Part shown: positions 1 through 13,630 of the stretch, piece by piece
Position numbering within the stretch: position 1 is the first letter of the stretch
Layout of the letters: each line of letters starts with the position of its first letter
Assembly (NCBI GenBank): GCA_008694505.1
Contig: VZDJ01007749.1
Location: 4,430,941-4,494,940 of the forward strand
DNA from: Cyanoderma ruficeps
Taxonomy: Eukaryota > Chordata > Aves > Passeriformes > Timaliidae
DNA length: 64,000 nt
Reading direction: 5' to 3'
Notes under the pieces: model-generated
Told to the model about the DNA's origin: nothing
Database searches by the model: none
Seen by the model: the letters and a program-made list of their open reading frames with translations, nothing else
Translations under genes and position numbers: made by a program

Positions 1-3000
1 AGCCTAGAACCAAGCTCAAGCTCAGGACACTGTCCTACATCACTCTGGTTCAAGTAAAAGAAATCCAGTGGCTGGAGTACAAAACCATTTTACAGGGGAG
101 ATTTTCACCTGCTTATTTCACTCATCTGCTACACCTTTAAAGCACAGACAGGGTCACAGTTCCAGGACTGGCTCAATTGCACACATTCTCATCTTTACTG
201 ACACAGAAGACAGAGACATGTAGTTGGAACAAGATGTTGACTAAGGTCCAACCTTGTCCATACAGCAGTCTCTGTAATGATTTGGAGAGAAAAAAAAAAT
301 GTTCTGGCCATAACAGAGCAACTGTAAAATAAAAATCAAGCCCATTTAGGTCATTATTCTGTGGTTCTCATTACAAGACCAACCCATATGCTCCAGACCT
401 CTAAGAAATGTTACTCCTGCATCTCTCCGAGTTCTACCACTATGATTTGTTTTAACATTGCATAATGCACTTTTAAACTCAAAAGTTGCCTGTCAGGTAA
501 GAAAATCTACTCTGTCAACAGGAAGTGTTTTTCTACCCCAACATCTTCACACTGGAAATTTCCACATGGATCTCACTCAAAGCATTTATATGCAGGCTGT
601 CCCTGTAATTCAGAGCCAGGCAAAGAAACCAGCCAACAACCCAGTACTGTCCCAGCTGAAATGAGACCATTCAAAGTTTGCCACTATTAAGAAGTGCTTT
701 TGTGATCAAAAGTATTAGCAGCAAGGAAAGCTTGAGTGCAAAAAAAGTTCATTTCCTCCATCCCAAGAAGGGCAACAAAAGGTAAGCCAATACAGATTTG
801 GACAACACACACACAAAAAATTATTTTAAACATATATTCTTACTAATCAACACCAGTAAAACTATACACTTCTTTCACCCAAAACCAGCCAAAGACCTTG
901 TCATATAGTGACGGTTATGATACACTAAATGAGTGCTTTTAAAAAGAATTAAATCTCCAAACAGAATTTCAGGGAAGCTAATGCAGCCAGAAGAAGATAA
1001 CATATATTGCACAACACTCATTCAACCCTCCACTGCTAAATATATCAACAAGCAAAGAGGACCTATTGCCCTGCACAGATTTGGCTACAAGACATTACAC
1101 TGGGCAAATTCTTACCAATATCTCTGACTTCCACGTTATCAGCCCCGTTTGCTCTGCACAGCAGCTATAACCATCTTGGCACTAGGTAAGTGGTTTCTTG
1201 GCTCAGAAACATCAGAAACATCAGCAACATGCTCCAATGCAGTGCTGCCAAAGGACAGGCTATTCTAAATAAAATATATACTACATCATCAAGAAGGTAA
1301 AAGACTACACGCAAAAAAAATAACCAAGCATTAGGATAATTACCCCTTTTTTATTGTCAATGAAAATGCAATAAGCACAAACAAGGACAGGAGACACAAA
1401 AACTGGGACAGAGGGAGCACATACTTTTGAGAAGGCTGGTACTGTACCCAACAACTACACTCGTATTAATTCCCAGCACAGACAGTAGACAAAGCATTAT
1501 TTCCCCCTAAGAGATGTTCTATTCATACCCTCCTAAATTAATAAATACAGTACAAGCAAGCTCTATCAGAAAGAGATTTAGGGAGTGGTTCCAAGTGGAA
1601 TTAGTACAAAGTCTATATCACACTTGACTTGCTCCCTGAGGATTCTTTACCTAGTGATAGCAAAGTCAGCATTGCTAGCACAGAGCACGGACAAGTCAAT
1701 GGTATCTACACAAGCTGTCAGAGTGTCTGTAACCTGAACTGAAGAAGTGTGACAAGTGCTGACCGTGAGCCCTTTACCAAAAATAGGCAGGGTCACAGAT
1801 TTGGGTTAGTAAACTTCTCACAACTGAATGAACCCCTGGAAAATCCCCACACCTTCCAGCATGCAGAAGCTCGAGCCAAGCCACCCACAGACACCAGGCT
1901 AGGTCTGCACGGTGGGCAGAGGGGCTTCTACAGGTTAGATGCCACCTGATTCAGAGCCCAGTTATAGCAGGAAAACTAAACCAATGCCTGGGATCCTCCT
2001 GCGTGCAACATTCCTCAGCCTCACAACCCACCACTCTTCAGAGTGACTGGCTGCCAAGTGTTTCCTCCCCTTTTCAACATTCCGAATTATCAGATTTAGG
2101 GTTTAAGCAAGTGTAGTGAGACACTCAGCTTATCAGAGACCCACAACAGAAACAAAGAGCTTTGCTGCAAGCAACAGAAGAAATCATGTATTTGTCCTGC
2201 TTTAAAAACACATTGTTCCATTAATTCCCTTTTTTCCCATGAGCTAATATGTGCTCCCACAGACACACAGATCTTCATGAGCTTTCTTCCATGAGCTTTC
2301 TTCCAGATGCTTGTACGGTGAAAGGCCTTACTCAGATATACATATGCACATGCATACACACACAGACACACAGATATAGGATGGATCAAGTTTAAACACA
2401 AGATTTCTGATCATACAAATAGCAGAAACATATCTAAAAGTTTTCTGTGCATGACAACACAGCCTCTTTCAGTTTATGGGAACTACTTCTACTATCAACA
2501 CTTCGCTAAATGTCCAAACACTGCTGAATAATTTAAAAAACAAAATAACATAAAATAATTGACCAAAGAAAAAAACACTGAAAAATCCCCCAAACAAAAC
2601 CCAAGCAGTTTTACAGCAGCCCATATTCCCCCTCTCAGGTTTGCAGTTTTAGCTGCCTTCTTTATCTTCAACTTTTATGCTAAATAAATGAAAATAAATA
2701 ATAAAATAATGTTAGCTTGGACAGGTAGTAAGGCAGATAATTAGATATCACGAATCAGGAAGAGAAAACAGCCTCCACATCCTCCATCTCTCCATTATCC
2801 TTTATTACAATCACTGTTATCTTAGTTGTTATCTAAACAAGGACTAAAACTCTGGCTTCAGTGTTATAATCACCCACACCATCAGAGCAAGTGTGGCAAG
2901 AGTATACTGGAATAAAAATAATAAACACCATAAACAAAATGCATAAGGCCAGATACTCAGGACATTGTTGGCCAAGAACCAACAGTAGACTAAGTTCAAT

Positions 3001-6000
3001 ACAACTATTATTCATTAAGCTGCTCTGTAACTGTTCTTTTACAGATTTTTTCCATCTCTTTTTATATTTGTTGCCATACCAACCCTTTCATGTGATCCTT
3101 TCATTCACGGCCTTTTTCAGCTCCATCACACACCTCCCCACCAGTTCCTTTGATACCAGATTGCCAGGTCCCTGCCTAGATGTATTTTCATTAGCTGGAT
3201 TCCTTGGGTTGCAGCTGACCCAAATTTTAACCATGCAGGGCACAAACCCAGTGTTTTAAAAGGAAGAAGTTGCCATCATCCTTTAAATCAAACTAAAAAC
3301 CACTTTGCTTATCCTTCATTCTTCCTTTCCCCATAACTCCTATACATTGCAGCCTCAAAAGAAATGTCTTTAAAGATGTGACCTATAACAGAAGTAAGGA
3401 CCCCTATATTTGATCCTGCCCCGTGGCTTGCACTCAAGCCCCCTTCAGCTGAATTCATCAAGTCTCTGAAAGCTGCTTTACAGCCACCCTTGCACAAAGC
3501 AGTTTGCCAATGCCATTTAAAACAAACACCTTTGAAGGGCAGGCGGAACTGGTTTGCTCCCTAATCACTACAATAGCAGTACACATGCTGATAAAAATGG
3601 GCGGCTTGGCAGACAAATGCCTCTTTCCACCAAAATTCAGCAGGCTTAGCACTCATTTTTGGCAAATGACAGCTAGTTCAAAACCCAATTTTCCCCATAA
3701 ATGGCTCGACACACAGAAGAGTGAAAAGAATGCTTGGACACTTTAAAAGTAAGCACAGCCTGCTTTATTTTAGGCACAGATACATCCATGCAAAGTGAAT
3801 GCTCTGGACCACCAGTCCTGTTTACTTCTCTCTGGACAATGTCTGGGGACATGCAACAGCATAGTCACAACCCACATGCCTGGAATTAACACAGTATGCT
3901 TCTACCTACAGATGGAAATGATCTACACAGACCTAGAAATAATTTAGCCATGATTAAGATTTACCACAATTAAGAGACCACAGGCCTCATTACAGGTCAC
4001 TTCTGATATGCCTTGACACAGTACACTAATAAATCCTGTCCTGGGCACATGCTGTTTGCTGTTACACTGAGGTAGATCCAGCTCAGCTCCTGTCATTTTA
4101 AGGTTACTGTTCCTTCATTTTTCCCCAATAATGTGATCTCTGCTCCTGAGAATTAAGTCTTTGCAGTTGGGGGCCAAAAAAAAAATAAAAAAATCCGTTT
4201 ATCTCATTTGCAAAAAGTTTCAGGCCATGGGGATGGATTCAATCTGGAGTTGTGTTTATACCCAAAACACAATCTTGTATTACCTCTGTCACCAAGAGGA
4301 AAGGGAGAAACAAAAAGAGGACAAGAAAAAAAAGAGCTTTCTCTCCTGTTTATGCAGTGGGCTGTATGTATGAGTGCACTGCACTGCATCCTCTGCATAC
4401 CTCAAAAACCTTAAGTGCAACTTTAATCACATGAATGATTCTGATAAACTCTGGAGTAATGTTACTTCCCATGCATGCAGATCGTTCACTCAGCAACAAC
4501 GACAATAGTATAATAAAATCAAAACGGACCATGACCTTCAAGCACACAGATTAATATGAGATTCTGGCAGATATAATATTTGAAGTACATACTTAAGAAA
4601 CAGAACTGCTACACAATGAACCTTTATTTAGGTTTATGGCAAGTTTACACGAAAGCACAGTTCGCTAGTGCCAAGTCACCCCATCAATGGTAACATACAG
4701 CATTACTTGAGAAGACAAATCCCCTACATCCATATAGGGTAACTCTACCTAGCAGAATTCATAAAAAGGTTACACTAAAGCTCTCCACTGATCAAACCCA
4801 AACACTGAGCTTCAAACAAAATCTGAACACTACAAACACCTTCCCCAAGTCTGCAGAGCAGCTCTATTCTCTCAGTCACTTCAGCAGTCAGAGCAGAAGA
4901 CACCACCAAAGCTCAGCTTCCTCTGATGCACAGTTCTGATCAGGAATCAACAGGGCTCCCCACCGGTCTTGTACTCTGAATTAGAATATAAAGTATAAAT
5001 GAAGGAGGTTATCAACTTGCAGTTAATTTTTTTGCATACACTGTTATGCTACAATTGTTTTTATTGGAAGTTTTGACTTGCCAAAAGCATATCAAGTCCA
5101 ATTTAGGAACTGGAAACTGATAAAGTGCTATGCCTCACAAACAAGCGCAGATTCCTCCAGACTCAAATACACCACCACTTAAAGCAAAAGTCTTGAGAAC
5201 AACAGCAGCTCTTCCTCTTGCATTTAAACACACACCTCTCTCTTCACTTATAACTCTCAAAAAGCTCAGGAAAGGGGACTGATATCACAGTTGTTAGAGG
5301 AAAGAGAACAGGTGATCTACCCAAACTTATGCTGCTTGTCAGGCATGGGGTCAGGAACAGAATCCCAATGCTCTCCACGGTACACTGATGCTTACAGCAT
5401 ACAGCCTATCCCTAAGAGTTCTCTAAACACCACCTCTATAGACCAAAGACAAACAAGGACTTAGAGCTGGTTTGCTGACCACCTAAACAATACATTGCCA
5501 ACAGTCACCATTAAATGCCGCAGTGGCTTCTAGTCAGAACCTTTCTAAGACCTAGACACAACCTGTAACTGTGCTGTGCACCTGTTCTCCCTCAGGTGTA
5601 AGAAGGTATTTTGCTTATCACCCTTTGTGTACACCAGGACAGGCCCCGGCACACCACACCCCGAGTCACTGTTACTAGCGGTATCCCCATAGGTCTCTCA
5701 GGGTGGCAAACACCAAACACACAAACACAAACCCCCTGTGCTGAGAGCAATCCCTCTGACACCACTGTGAGCAGCAGGCAAACACCACAGCCACAGATCC
5801 CACTACTGATCCTGCAGGCATTCACGTCTGTATAGATCTCATGGCTTCCAACCTTGCCCTGGAAGCTGGGGCTAGGTTCCAATTTAGTAACTTACAACAC
5901 ATCCTAGTCTATTCATAGTCCCCTGACATACCACTGCCCTGGCTGTGGGAGCTTTCATTTTTCTGGCTATGCCAAATCCTCCCTGCAAGAACAGGACCAT

Positions 6001-9000
6001 AGGCAAAAAAAGACTACCTCAAGAAGATATAAACTGATCTCTGTGCTGCAGGGGAACATGATCTATCAGAACCTGCAGCTCCTGCATGGAAGCTCTTCCA
6101 CAGACAAGTTATTTCTGTCAGCTCCTGCTCCCCACACATAGGTACTTTTGACACCAGGGTAAATGAGAATAATGGGCTCTAGATTTCTCTTACAGCTAAG
6201 CCGAACCAGCAAGCTCTCACCCTGATACAGAATCTGTAATCTACAATTGTTTATGCTCTCTATGTATAGACTTTATAAAATCACATTCTGCATAATATAA
6301 ATACATTGCCTTTCCAAACTAGAAAAAGCAAAGCTTTTTGCAGCTTATACAGTCGCCTTTGAAAAATCCCAGAACTCCCAGAGTGAATTCTGAAAGCAAA
6401 GCTTTGCTATGCAATGTAAAATTGCAGACTTACTGATTTCAGAAGGGTTCTCTAAAAGAAACAATCCACTTGGAGTTTACCTGCCAGTCATTCTCCCTTC
6501 CATCTCTTCCCCAATCCCAACTACTCTGTTGATGAGTACTTTGACCATATCAAATTATGAGGATTTAATCCTTCCAAACGGCACAACCCAGATAGCAGGA
6601 GAGCTGTGACATTTCAGAACAATGCCCCAAGCCCTTTTATAATTCACTTGTTCAGCAGACCCAGGAAAAAACCAAGGCATGCAACTGGTTAAAAAGAAGG
6701 TAGGAACAGCAATGAAAGGAGCCACACAAAGATCTAATCTACACCGAAAACCAGGACCAACTACAGAGGGAAAACAAACACGGTAGGAGAACTTCGTAAG
6801 TGGAAGTTATCACCTGCACATCACAAAACAGCTCTAGGGCCATACAGACCACAAGCAGATCATCTTTCCTAGTGTCTCCCCATAAAGAATCTACACAGTC
6901 TTTAAGAAAAAGACAAAGTCTTATGCAGCTTCCAGAAAAAAACCACCTGATTTTAAACTGTGGATATGCATGCAGACATAAGTAGACACATAAACTTGTA
7001 AAGTTTCTAAAAGCCAGCTCCACAGACTGACAGCTAAGTTTTTCAGAGCAAGTAATGTCATTTCCTATGCTGTGAGAAGCACACAGAACATTTCAGAGAC
7101 TGGATAGCTGGGAATTGAACATGCTTTATTTAGATCTACGCCTCTACTGATTGACAAAACACAAAAGCCATTAAAATGCCATTAAAATAAAGTGCAGAAA
7201 CACAACTGTGCAAAGAAAGGGCAAAATTCATGTATCCTGTTATTTCTTGGGTCTTTGTCACCAGCTCAGATTGATTTAATTTTGCCATCTACTATATGGG
7301 GGAAGGGGAGGTGAGAGGAACAAAACAAGTAGCATCTAAAAAACTGAGAAGCTAAAGATAAAAAATTGAATGTGATGATAGGAATGTGCCTATAAAACGA
7401 GCTTTCACTGCTGGGTGAGAAAGCAGACAGTGATTGAACCCACGCCCTCAAACTACTGCGCTTCACTGCCAGCTTGCATTTTAGCTCCGCATGCAAATAA
7501 CTGATTTTCCTCTTCAGGTCCTGAAGGAAAGCAGGCACTCATAGCACAAGGCAGCACTTTTAGCACTTTAATAAAACAAGCTGAAAGAGAAGCTACTCTT
7601 CTCCTAAAGCTGCTCTGTTCCAGAATATACAACTCCTTAAGGTAAAAAGCCTCCTCTTCCACACTTCTTTCTTCAGCAGTTTTACAGGGACAAGACAAGA
7701 AGACCTACATCACACTGGAGATGTGATTCCTGAATACTGCCTCAGACTCATTACCTCCATCCTAGGCTGGACTGTTCACCCAGCAGGACAGATTTAAGGA
7801 AAAAGAGAAATGCTTACTCATGCACCAAGCTAAGTCCTGAGATGTATTCGGCAAGCCACCTGGATCAAACAATTTATACCATGCATGCTGACACAAGATG
7901 ACAGACCATGAGACAAACACCATCTCTTGCACCCTGGTTAAAACAACAAAGAAAAAATGTATGCAAACAAAAAAAAACCCCACCAACATGTACCTAAAAA
8001 ACCCCAACTCCCATAAGCAATCAACTACTTTTAACATAAAAAAATTAAGCAGCGGGAGTTCAGCTCCTGTCCCTTGTTCCCTCTCAGTTTCCAGAAAAAT
8101 AATACAGCCTGACAAACAACAGAGTGTGAAACAACAGGCCACTGCTTGCCTTTAAAAGGACTACTGGAAGACTAGAAGGCAAAACAAGTACTGTTCTTGC
8201 TGCATGGATGCACCGAGCTATTATTAACTTGTGTTAACTATCACAAATGAATTAACCAGAGCTGCACTGCACAGCATTCCCCTTGGCAGGAATGAAACAA
8301 GGTGATCAGCACTGGCACAGTAAAGGTGTGAGGCAATTCTCCACATCTGGCCTTTTCCTCTACTGATCTCACTACTTCATTATTAAAAGGGAGACACTGT
8401 CAAAGCACAGCAGGTCACCCACTTTTTCCCCAGCTCAAGTAAGACTGGACATTATAAAACTGTCTATTCTAAGCATATCTTATTCAAGGTTACTAAGGTC
8501 ATTGCTAATTAACAGCAATGAAAAAAAATCTAGAGAATACAAAAAGAACTCTACTGGTCTAAGAGCAGGAAGGTTCTCACTTGCTCTTGCTAGCTGCAGC
8601 TCCTGTGAACTGCAGCTAAACTCCCTCTGATAACATATGAATGTTCTTATCCCATGACAGAGAAAGGCAAAACTACCGATATATCCTTAGACACCAATCT
8701 GCATTTACTCTGTATAAAGAACAATTTTTCAACCCCTTCTAAACTCTTTTATTGAGATACTATTGACTTTGGCCACTATCCTTCTGCACCCAGTGCTAAG
8801 ACTTATTTTGCATATTCTCCAGTCCAGTAAAACAATCTAATTTAAAGCCAAGCATCTCAGAAAAAAAAAAAAATCAGAAACTGTCAGGTTAATTCTTTTT
8901 TGGAAAATTATACTTTCAGTTATTAAAAGAAAAGCTTTAATTTCCTTTCATAAAACTGACCACAAAGTTTGGATTTTCATTGCATGGAGGTGAATACAGA

Positions 9001-9290
9001 AAATCTCCCCACCTACGTTCCTGCTAGGTGGAACATAACTTTGTTGGGCTAATAGAAATTGTGTTATTTCTTATGATACAGTCCTGCAGAAATCAAAGTG
9101 GTCAGTAACCATGAAACAACATTATACAAACCCAACTTTCATATTTGTAGTTAGTTATAGGTAGCTTGTTCGAGGTCTGTTTAAAACTAAGTATCTCCCC
9201 ATCAGCTCCTGTTCACATTGTTACAAAGACTTTACAAGACTGTCTATAAAGAGAAAAATTATTTCCTCAGGCACTTTACCAGAGCCAAGG
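1..9290. other. Non-coding stretch, inferred first intron of a leftward gene (COQ8A?)
   Basis: I recognise no coding exon, RNA gene or CR1 fragment here. Open frames are short, overlap on both strands and look like no known protein. In lines sampled by eye the plus strand has clearly more A than T and more C than G, the bias expected when the minus strand is the sense strand of transcription. The stretch lies just left of a CpG island that carries a good minus-strand splice donor. In vertebrates COQ8A follows PSEN2 in the same orientation, so this is plausibly its long first intron. That assignment is inference from synteny; I looked for the start of the COQ8A protein and did not find it. Confidence 0.35.
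2276..2303. repeat. 14-bp tandem duplication
   Basis: Two perfect adjacent copies of CATGAGCTTTCTTC (2276-2289 and 2290-2303). It looks like a simple slippage duplication in non-coding sequence. Confidence 0.85.
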
Positions 9291-9414
9291 GGCCCACAGT
9301 GTGGGGGCTTTTTACCCCTATTTCAGCTGCAAGCAAAGCTTTAAAAAACAGCCAACACCTTCACTGTACATCCATCCCCAACCAGACGCGCGGATCGGTC
9401 CCAACGACCGAGAG

Positions 9415-9536
9415 GAGCAGCCTGGAAAGCCGCACAGCACCAGGTTCTCGTGATGTCCTTGGGCAAGGCGGAACGGAGCAGCCTGGAAAGCAGCACAGCA
9501 CCAGGTTCTCGTGATGTCCTTGGGCAAGGGGGAACG
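9415..9536. repeat. 61-bp tandem duplication at the CpG island edge
   Basis: Two copies of a 61-bp unit, 9415-9475 and 9476-9536, each starting GAGCAGCCTGGAAAGC and ending near GGAACG. I see only about two base differences between them, so the duplication is recent. It sits on the flank of the CpG island that starts near 9560, inside the presumed leftward transcription unit. Confidence 0.9.
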
Positions 9537-9581
9537 GCGGATTCCCCCCTTTTCCCTGATCACCCTTTGGCTGCCCCCGCC

Positions 9582-9592
9582 GCTCACCTGCC
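9582..9592 (-). promoter_or_regulatory. Candidate splice donor of a leftward first exon
   Basis: On the minus strand the sequence reads GGGCAG|GTGAGCG, a near-consensus 5' splice site whose last exonic base would be 9588. It lies at the left edge of the CpG island, where the first exon of a leftward gene should end. A second possible donor, GCG|GTAAAC, lies near 10160. Neither has transcript support here. Confidence 0.5.
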
Positions 9593-10219
9593 CGGGTGCG
9601 CTGAGGCTCCGGCCCCGCTCCCAGCCCGGCGCTGCCGAGCGCAGGGCTCCGCGCGGGCAGGAGGCGGGACCCGGCCGGCCCCGCTCTCACCCCGACGGGA
9701 CGCGGCCAAGGGCACGGGAAGGCCGCAGCCCCGGGCGCCTCCTGCCCGGTCGCAGCTCCGCTGCCCCGCGGCCGCCATCGACCGCCGGACCCCGCACACG
9801 TCCCCCCGCCGGGGAACGCGCCCCGGGCGAGCGACCCCCGGCCCGAGGCGCCGCGGCGGGCACGGGCGTGCTCCCCGCGGCAGCACCGCCATCACCCGCA
9901 TCCCTTCCCGCACCGCTCCCCCGCATCGAACGGACGAACTCCCATTGCCGGAGCACCACCCATGCCGGGGGCACCACCACTACCGGGTGCTTCGCGGCCC
10001 CCACCCCCCCGCTAGCCCGGCCCAGCCCGTCCTCCCCGCCGCCGCGGTCGCTTCCCATACCCCGGCCCGGCACAGCCCAGCGGCCACCGGCTCGCCTCGG
10101 CTCCGTTCCGCACGGCTCTGCTCCGCTCGGCGGCCGCGGCCCGGGCCCGCACGCCTGTTTACCGCCACCGCCGCCGCCCCCGGCCGCGGCCCGGCCGCGC
10201 GCCCCGCCCCCGCCGCGCT

Positions 10220-10261
10220 CCCATTGGCGGAGCCCGTGCTCCCCGCGCCTCCGCCAATGGG
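10220..10261. promoter_or_regulatory. 13-bp inverted repeat carrying two opposed CCAAT (NF-Y) boxes
   Basis: The arms CCCATTGGCGGAG (10220-10232) and CTCCGCCAATGGG (10249-10261) are perfect reverse complements with a 16-bp GC-rich spacer. Each arm carries a CCAAT box with the flank typical of NF-Y sites, and the two boxes are 31 bp apart and face opposite ways. NF-Y site pairs are common in CpG-island and bidirectional promoters, so this probably marks the core of the divergent promoter. Confidence 0.75.
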
Positions 10262-10650
10262 CGACGGGCTCGGGCGGGGCTGCGGCCCGTGCGGGGCGGG
10301 CCCGGCGCGGCGCGCGCGGCGGCTGCAGGGGGACGTGAGGCCCGTGAGGTCCGTGCGGCGGCGGGCGGGGGGGGCGCGGGGCGAGGCGTGAGGAGCGTGT
10401 GCTGCGAGCGGGGCGGTGGCGGCCGCCGTCTGTCGGGCTGGGCTGGCTCCCCCTGGGCTGCGCTTCTGCAGCGAATGGGGACCGGTGTCAGTCGGAGGTG
10501 GCGGGGTCTCGCCGCGGTCCCGGCTGGCGGGGCGGGGGAGGGAGGGGTGGTCCCGCGGTGGGAAAGGATGAGACGGGCAGCGCTCGCACCCCACGGCTGA
10601 GGTGGGCTCGGGGGCCGGGGTGTCGCTGCTCAGGGGGTCCCACAGTGCTC

Positions 10651-13340
10651 ACTAATGTGCGTGAGGGGATGGACAGGAGCCCCGCGCGCGATAGCCTCCC
10701 GGGAAATGCCAAGCGAAGGGAACATTCGTGGCATTCCGTGTCCGGGAAAGCTTTGTTTGTGGCTGACTGTGTGGTTTTTCAAAGCATCGTCTCAGGCAGA
10801 TATTGGGAATTACTCTGGTTGTCGGGAAACGCTCGTATGCACGTTGGAAACCAATGCAGTGGCTTGTTCTCTGCAGGTCGATCCCAGGGATGTGGCGTCT
10901 CACAGAGGCTGCAAAGGGCTCACAGCAACAGCCAGCTCCCTGCTTGTCTGGATGCGCTGGTAAGCGCCCGCCTCCGTCAGCAACTTTCCCGTCTGAAAAA
11001 TAACAATACAGTCGTTCTGGTGCATTTGCCACATGGCTGCATCAATGCAGGAGTACATTCGGATGAGGTTTGGAGATTAAATCATTCATTTCTTCCTAAA
11101 CCAAACAGGATTTATAATCCTTCTCTAGTTGTAGCATAACTTGCAGGAGTGACCAACAAACAGCCCTGAGCTTTAATTTCACCATTATCAGTTGCTTGCT
11201 TTGCCCGACCTTTTCAGCTAATCAGTAGCTTGAACTGAGCACTTAAATCCACACCAGAGGACCTGTATCTAAGTCAGTAGGAGCTGCAGATGCTGTGGAT
11301 TTGGGAAGAAGGAAAATGGATAAATGGTCTGCTGTAGGTGTGTAGAGGGGTTTAATTGTAAAAAACCTGTGAATATTACTGCCAACCTACCATTGCCAAA
11401 GTTGCCCTCCTCTGCAGAGGGAGGGAATTATTATCTCCAGCTGCTCAGACTGAAAATTGTTTGGCTGGTATTTATGATCATAGCAAATAATGTTCAAGTA
11501 TTACACATATTCCTTCATGTTTTTTTTTTAAATAAAAATATTTACATCTCCCCCAAGCCTCTCTCAGCTTCCCACATAAGCCATGAGGAGTTCTCTGTAA
11601 GGCACTGAACAGACAGCTACAAATAAATTTAGCAAAACTCATAACCAAAACATTATCAAATTAGAAGGCAGCCCCAGTCATGTCTAGAAAGGCTGGAATT
11701 GAATTTGAAAGGTGAAAAAGAAACAGTTCCCTGGGAAAGGCATATTATTGAATTAAATGCTTAACACACAGGCTGTGTGTAGACGAAATATATCTGAAAT
11801 GGAAAGGTCAAACACAACACTTTGATTTTTTTTTTGTTAAGGGAATGGAGGCTCAATATGTAGATGAAGCAAAAACATGACTGTAATAAAATACAGCCTT
11901 GAAAAGTTTTGTCAAAGAAATGCCTAGTTTTCTTAATTTCAATACTCACACCTCTGGAAATACACACAAATTAATTGTTCTATGTGTCATTAGATTCATG
12001 CTATTTCTAATAAAGGGAAGATCATATATACCCTCATCTAGGAAGAGATAGGTTTCAGATGTCTTTTCTAATGACACCCTTTTATCTATTCCTTTACTGA
12101 ATTTGGATGTCAGTGCTCGGTTTCTGTGTAACATCACTTTGCTTGCATCAGCTTGGCATTAATTGTGAAACATCTTACTCACTGTGCTGAGCACGGAGAA
12201 CTGGAGGGTTTCTGCATAAGCAGGCTGCCATGCAGAGATGGAGGGTGAAGCTCTCCTCGTCTCTCAAAGACAGGCCTGGCTGGTTCCCTTTATTCACACG
12301 TGGTAAACCATTTGATATTTCTGCCGCTGCTGTTCAATTTGCATCACACCTTCTCCTGCCAGACTTTCTGCAACCTTAAAAGACCCATTGAACTTGAGCT
12401 CAGGGCTACTAGCTCTTTCTGTACTTAAAGAGAGAAGTGTCTGTATTCCCACCTAATTCAGAGTGCAAAGAGGTAGGACTGAAACCTGGACTGAAGCTGC
12501 TGGGAAAAAACAGCGTATGTCCCTCTTTGTTACTTTTTAGTTCTTAGTGGGCGTAGGGACAGCACACCCAGGACTCAGTGCAGAATCCAGAGGCTAGTTT
12601 TTGTGGGGATGGTTGGCTACTTTGTCCACAATCCTGAATAAAAAGTTGAGCATGAAGTATGTGAAGTGCTGGGAGAGCTGTTCCGTGGCAGATCTCCCTC
12701 TAAACTGAGGAAAAATGGTAATAGAGAAAAAATATTGCCAGTATTTGTGATTGGTTTAGTGGTACCGATTATGAGATTGACAGCCTTCAATCCTGAAAAA
12801 AGGAAGGGGCAGAGTGTTGTACTTGGAAAATAGACCAGGGAGTCATCCTTTTCTCCAGGGAGGGTGAGAGTGGTTATGTAACAGCCTTGTTGGGTGTTCG
12901 AATTCAGGTTCCCTTCTCTGCTTGTGGAGACTTACCAGCACCCCACCTGCACACTGAGACCCTAATCATTATGCATAGTCTTGTCTTCTCTCTTCAGCCT
13001 TACTCATATTATTTAATGGGAAAGTTCAGCAAGAGGAAATGAGAATGGAGCACTCCTCCAATCCCATCCAAATCCCAGACAAATATGCAGTGAGGCCTTG
13101 TGCAAACTGTGCCTTGCCCAGCAGCAGGAGACGTAGACAGGAATCCTGTGTGGATCAGCCCAGGCTGCTCCTTTCTGGTTTTGTGCCCTCCACCAAAGCA
13201 GTGTAGGTGAAACAGCAGCTTCATCCAGGCACTGAATCTGTGCAGGGTTTGTGTAGAAACTGATCTGTTGAATGTGTTATGCAGACATTAACACATAAAG
13301 CCCTTCCAAGCAGCATAGAGGGAAGAAGTCTAGTCCCTAT
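10651..13340. other. Non-coding stretch right of the CpG island
   Basis: No recognisable exon or repeat. The plus strand is T/G-rich, compatible with a rightward transcript from the CpG island. A plausible plus-strand donor (CTG|GTAAGC, GT at 10960-10961) exists, but I could not pair it with a convincing acceptor or coding sequence. Confidence 0.4.
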
Positions 13341-13630
13341 AGAGAGGCCTTTTTCTCAAGGCCCTGTAGGAGCAGGACAAGGAGGAATGGTTTCAAACAA
13401 AAGGAGAACAGGCTTAGGATAGATATTAAAAAGAAATTCTTTATTCTGAGGGTGGTGAGGCACTGGCACAGGTTGCCCAGAGAAACTGTGGCTGCCCCAT
13501 CCCTGGAAGTGTTCAAGGCCAGGTTGGATGGGGCTCTGAGCAACCTGCAGTAGTGGAACCATGGCAGAGTGTTGGAACTAGTCAAACTTATAAGGTCCCT
13601 TCCAACCCAAACTATTCTATGATTGTATGA
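13341..13630 (+). mobile_element. CR1-type LINE 3' fragment
   Basis: About 290 bp in the sense orientation of a CR1 3' end. It has the characteristic run through the CACTGGCACAGGTTGCCCAGAG block, the CCATCCCTGGAAGTGTTCAAGG block and the terminal TTCCAACCCAAACTATTCTATGATT-like tail. It is 5'-truncated, as nearly all CR1 copies are, and non-coding. Confidence 0.92.

Larger units (their letters stand above)
9560..10650. promoter_or_regulatory. CpG island, probable bidirectional promoter
   Basis: About 1.1 kb of very GC-rich sequence dense in CpG, with GC boxes (for example around 10200-10215 and 10273-10280) and oppositely oriented CCAAT boxes at 10223-10227 (minus) and 10254-10258 (plus). Base skew changes across it: A/C-rich on the plus strand to the left, T/G-rich to the right, which suggests divergent transcription. 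The leftward gene is inferred to be COQ8A from its position downstream of PSEN2. The rightward product, if any, is unknown. Long open frames inside the island are an effect of few stop codons in GC-rich DNA. Confidence 0.8.

Noticed and set aside
2345..2376. CA-rich run considered as a microsatellite or Z-DNA feature
   Set aside because: Short and heavily interrupted; not distinguishable from ordinary low-complexity sequence.
1..9400. COQ8A coding exons left of the CpG island
   Set aside because: I looked for the conserved start of the COQ8A protein (VAKGLVKLTQA type) and kinase-like motifs on the minus strand and saw none, so only an inferred intron is reported.
9450..10391. Overlapping plus-strand open frames of 313 and 275 codons, and minus-strand frames up to 204 codons, in the 10 kb CpG island
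   Set aside because: Several frames on both strands are open at once and all are Pro/Ala/Arg/Gly-rich, the signature of GC-rich DNA rather than coding. The tandem duplication adds to the length of one frame.
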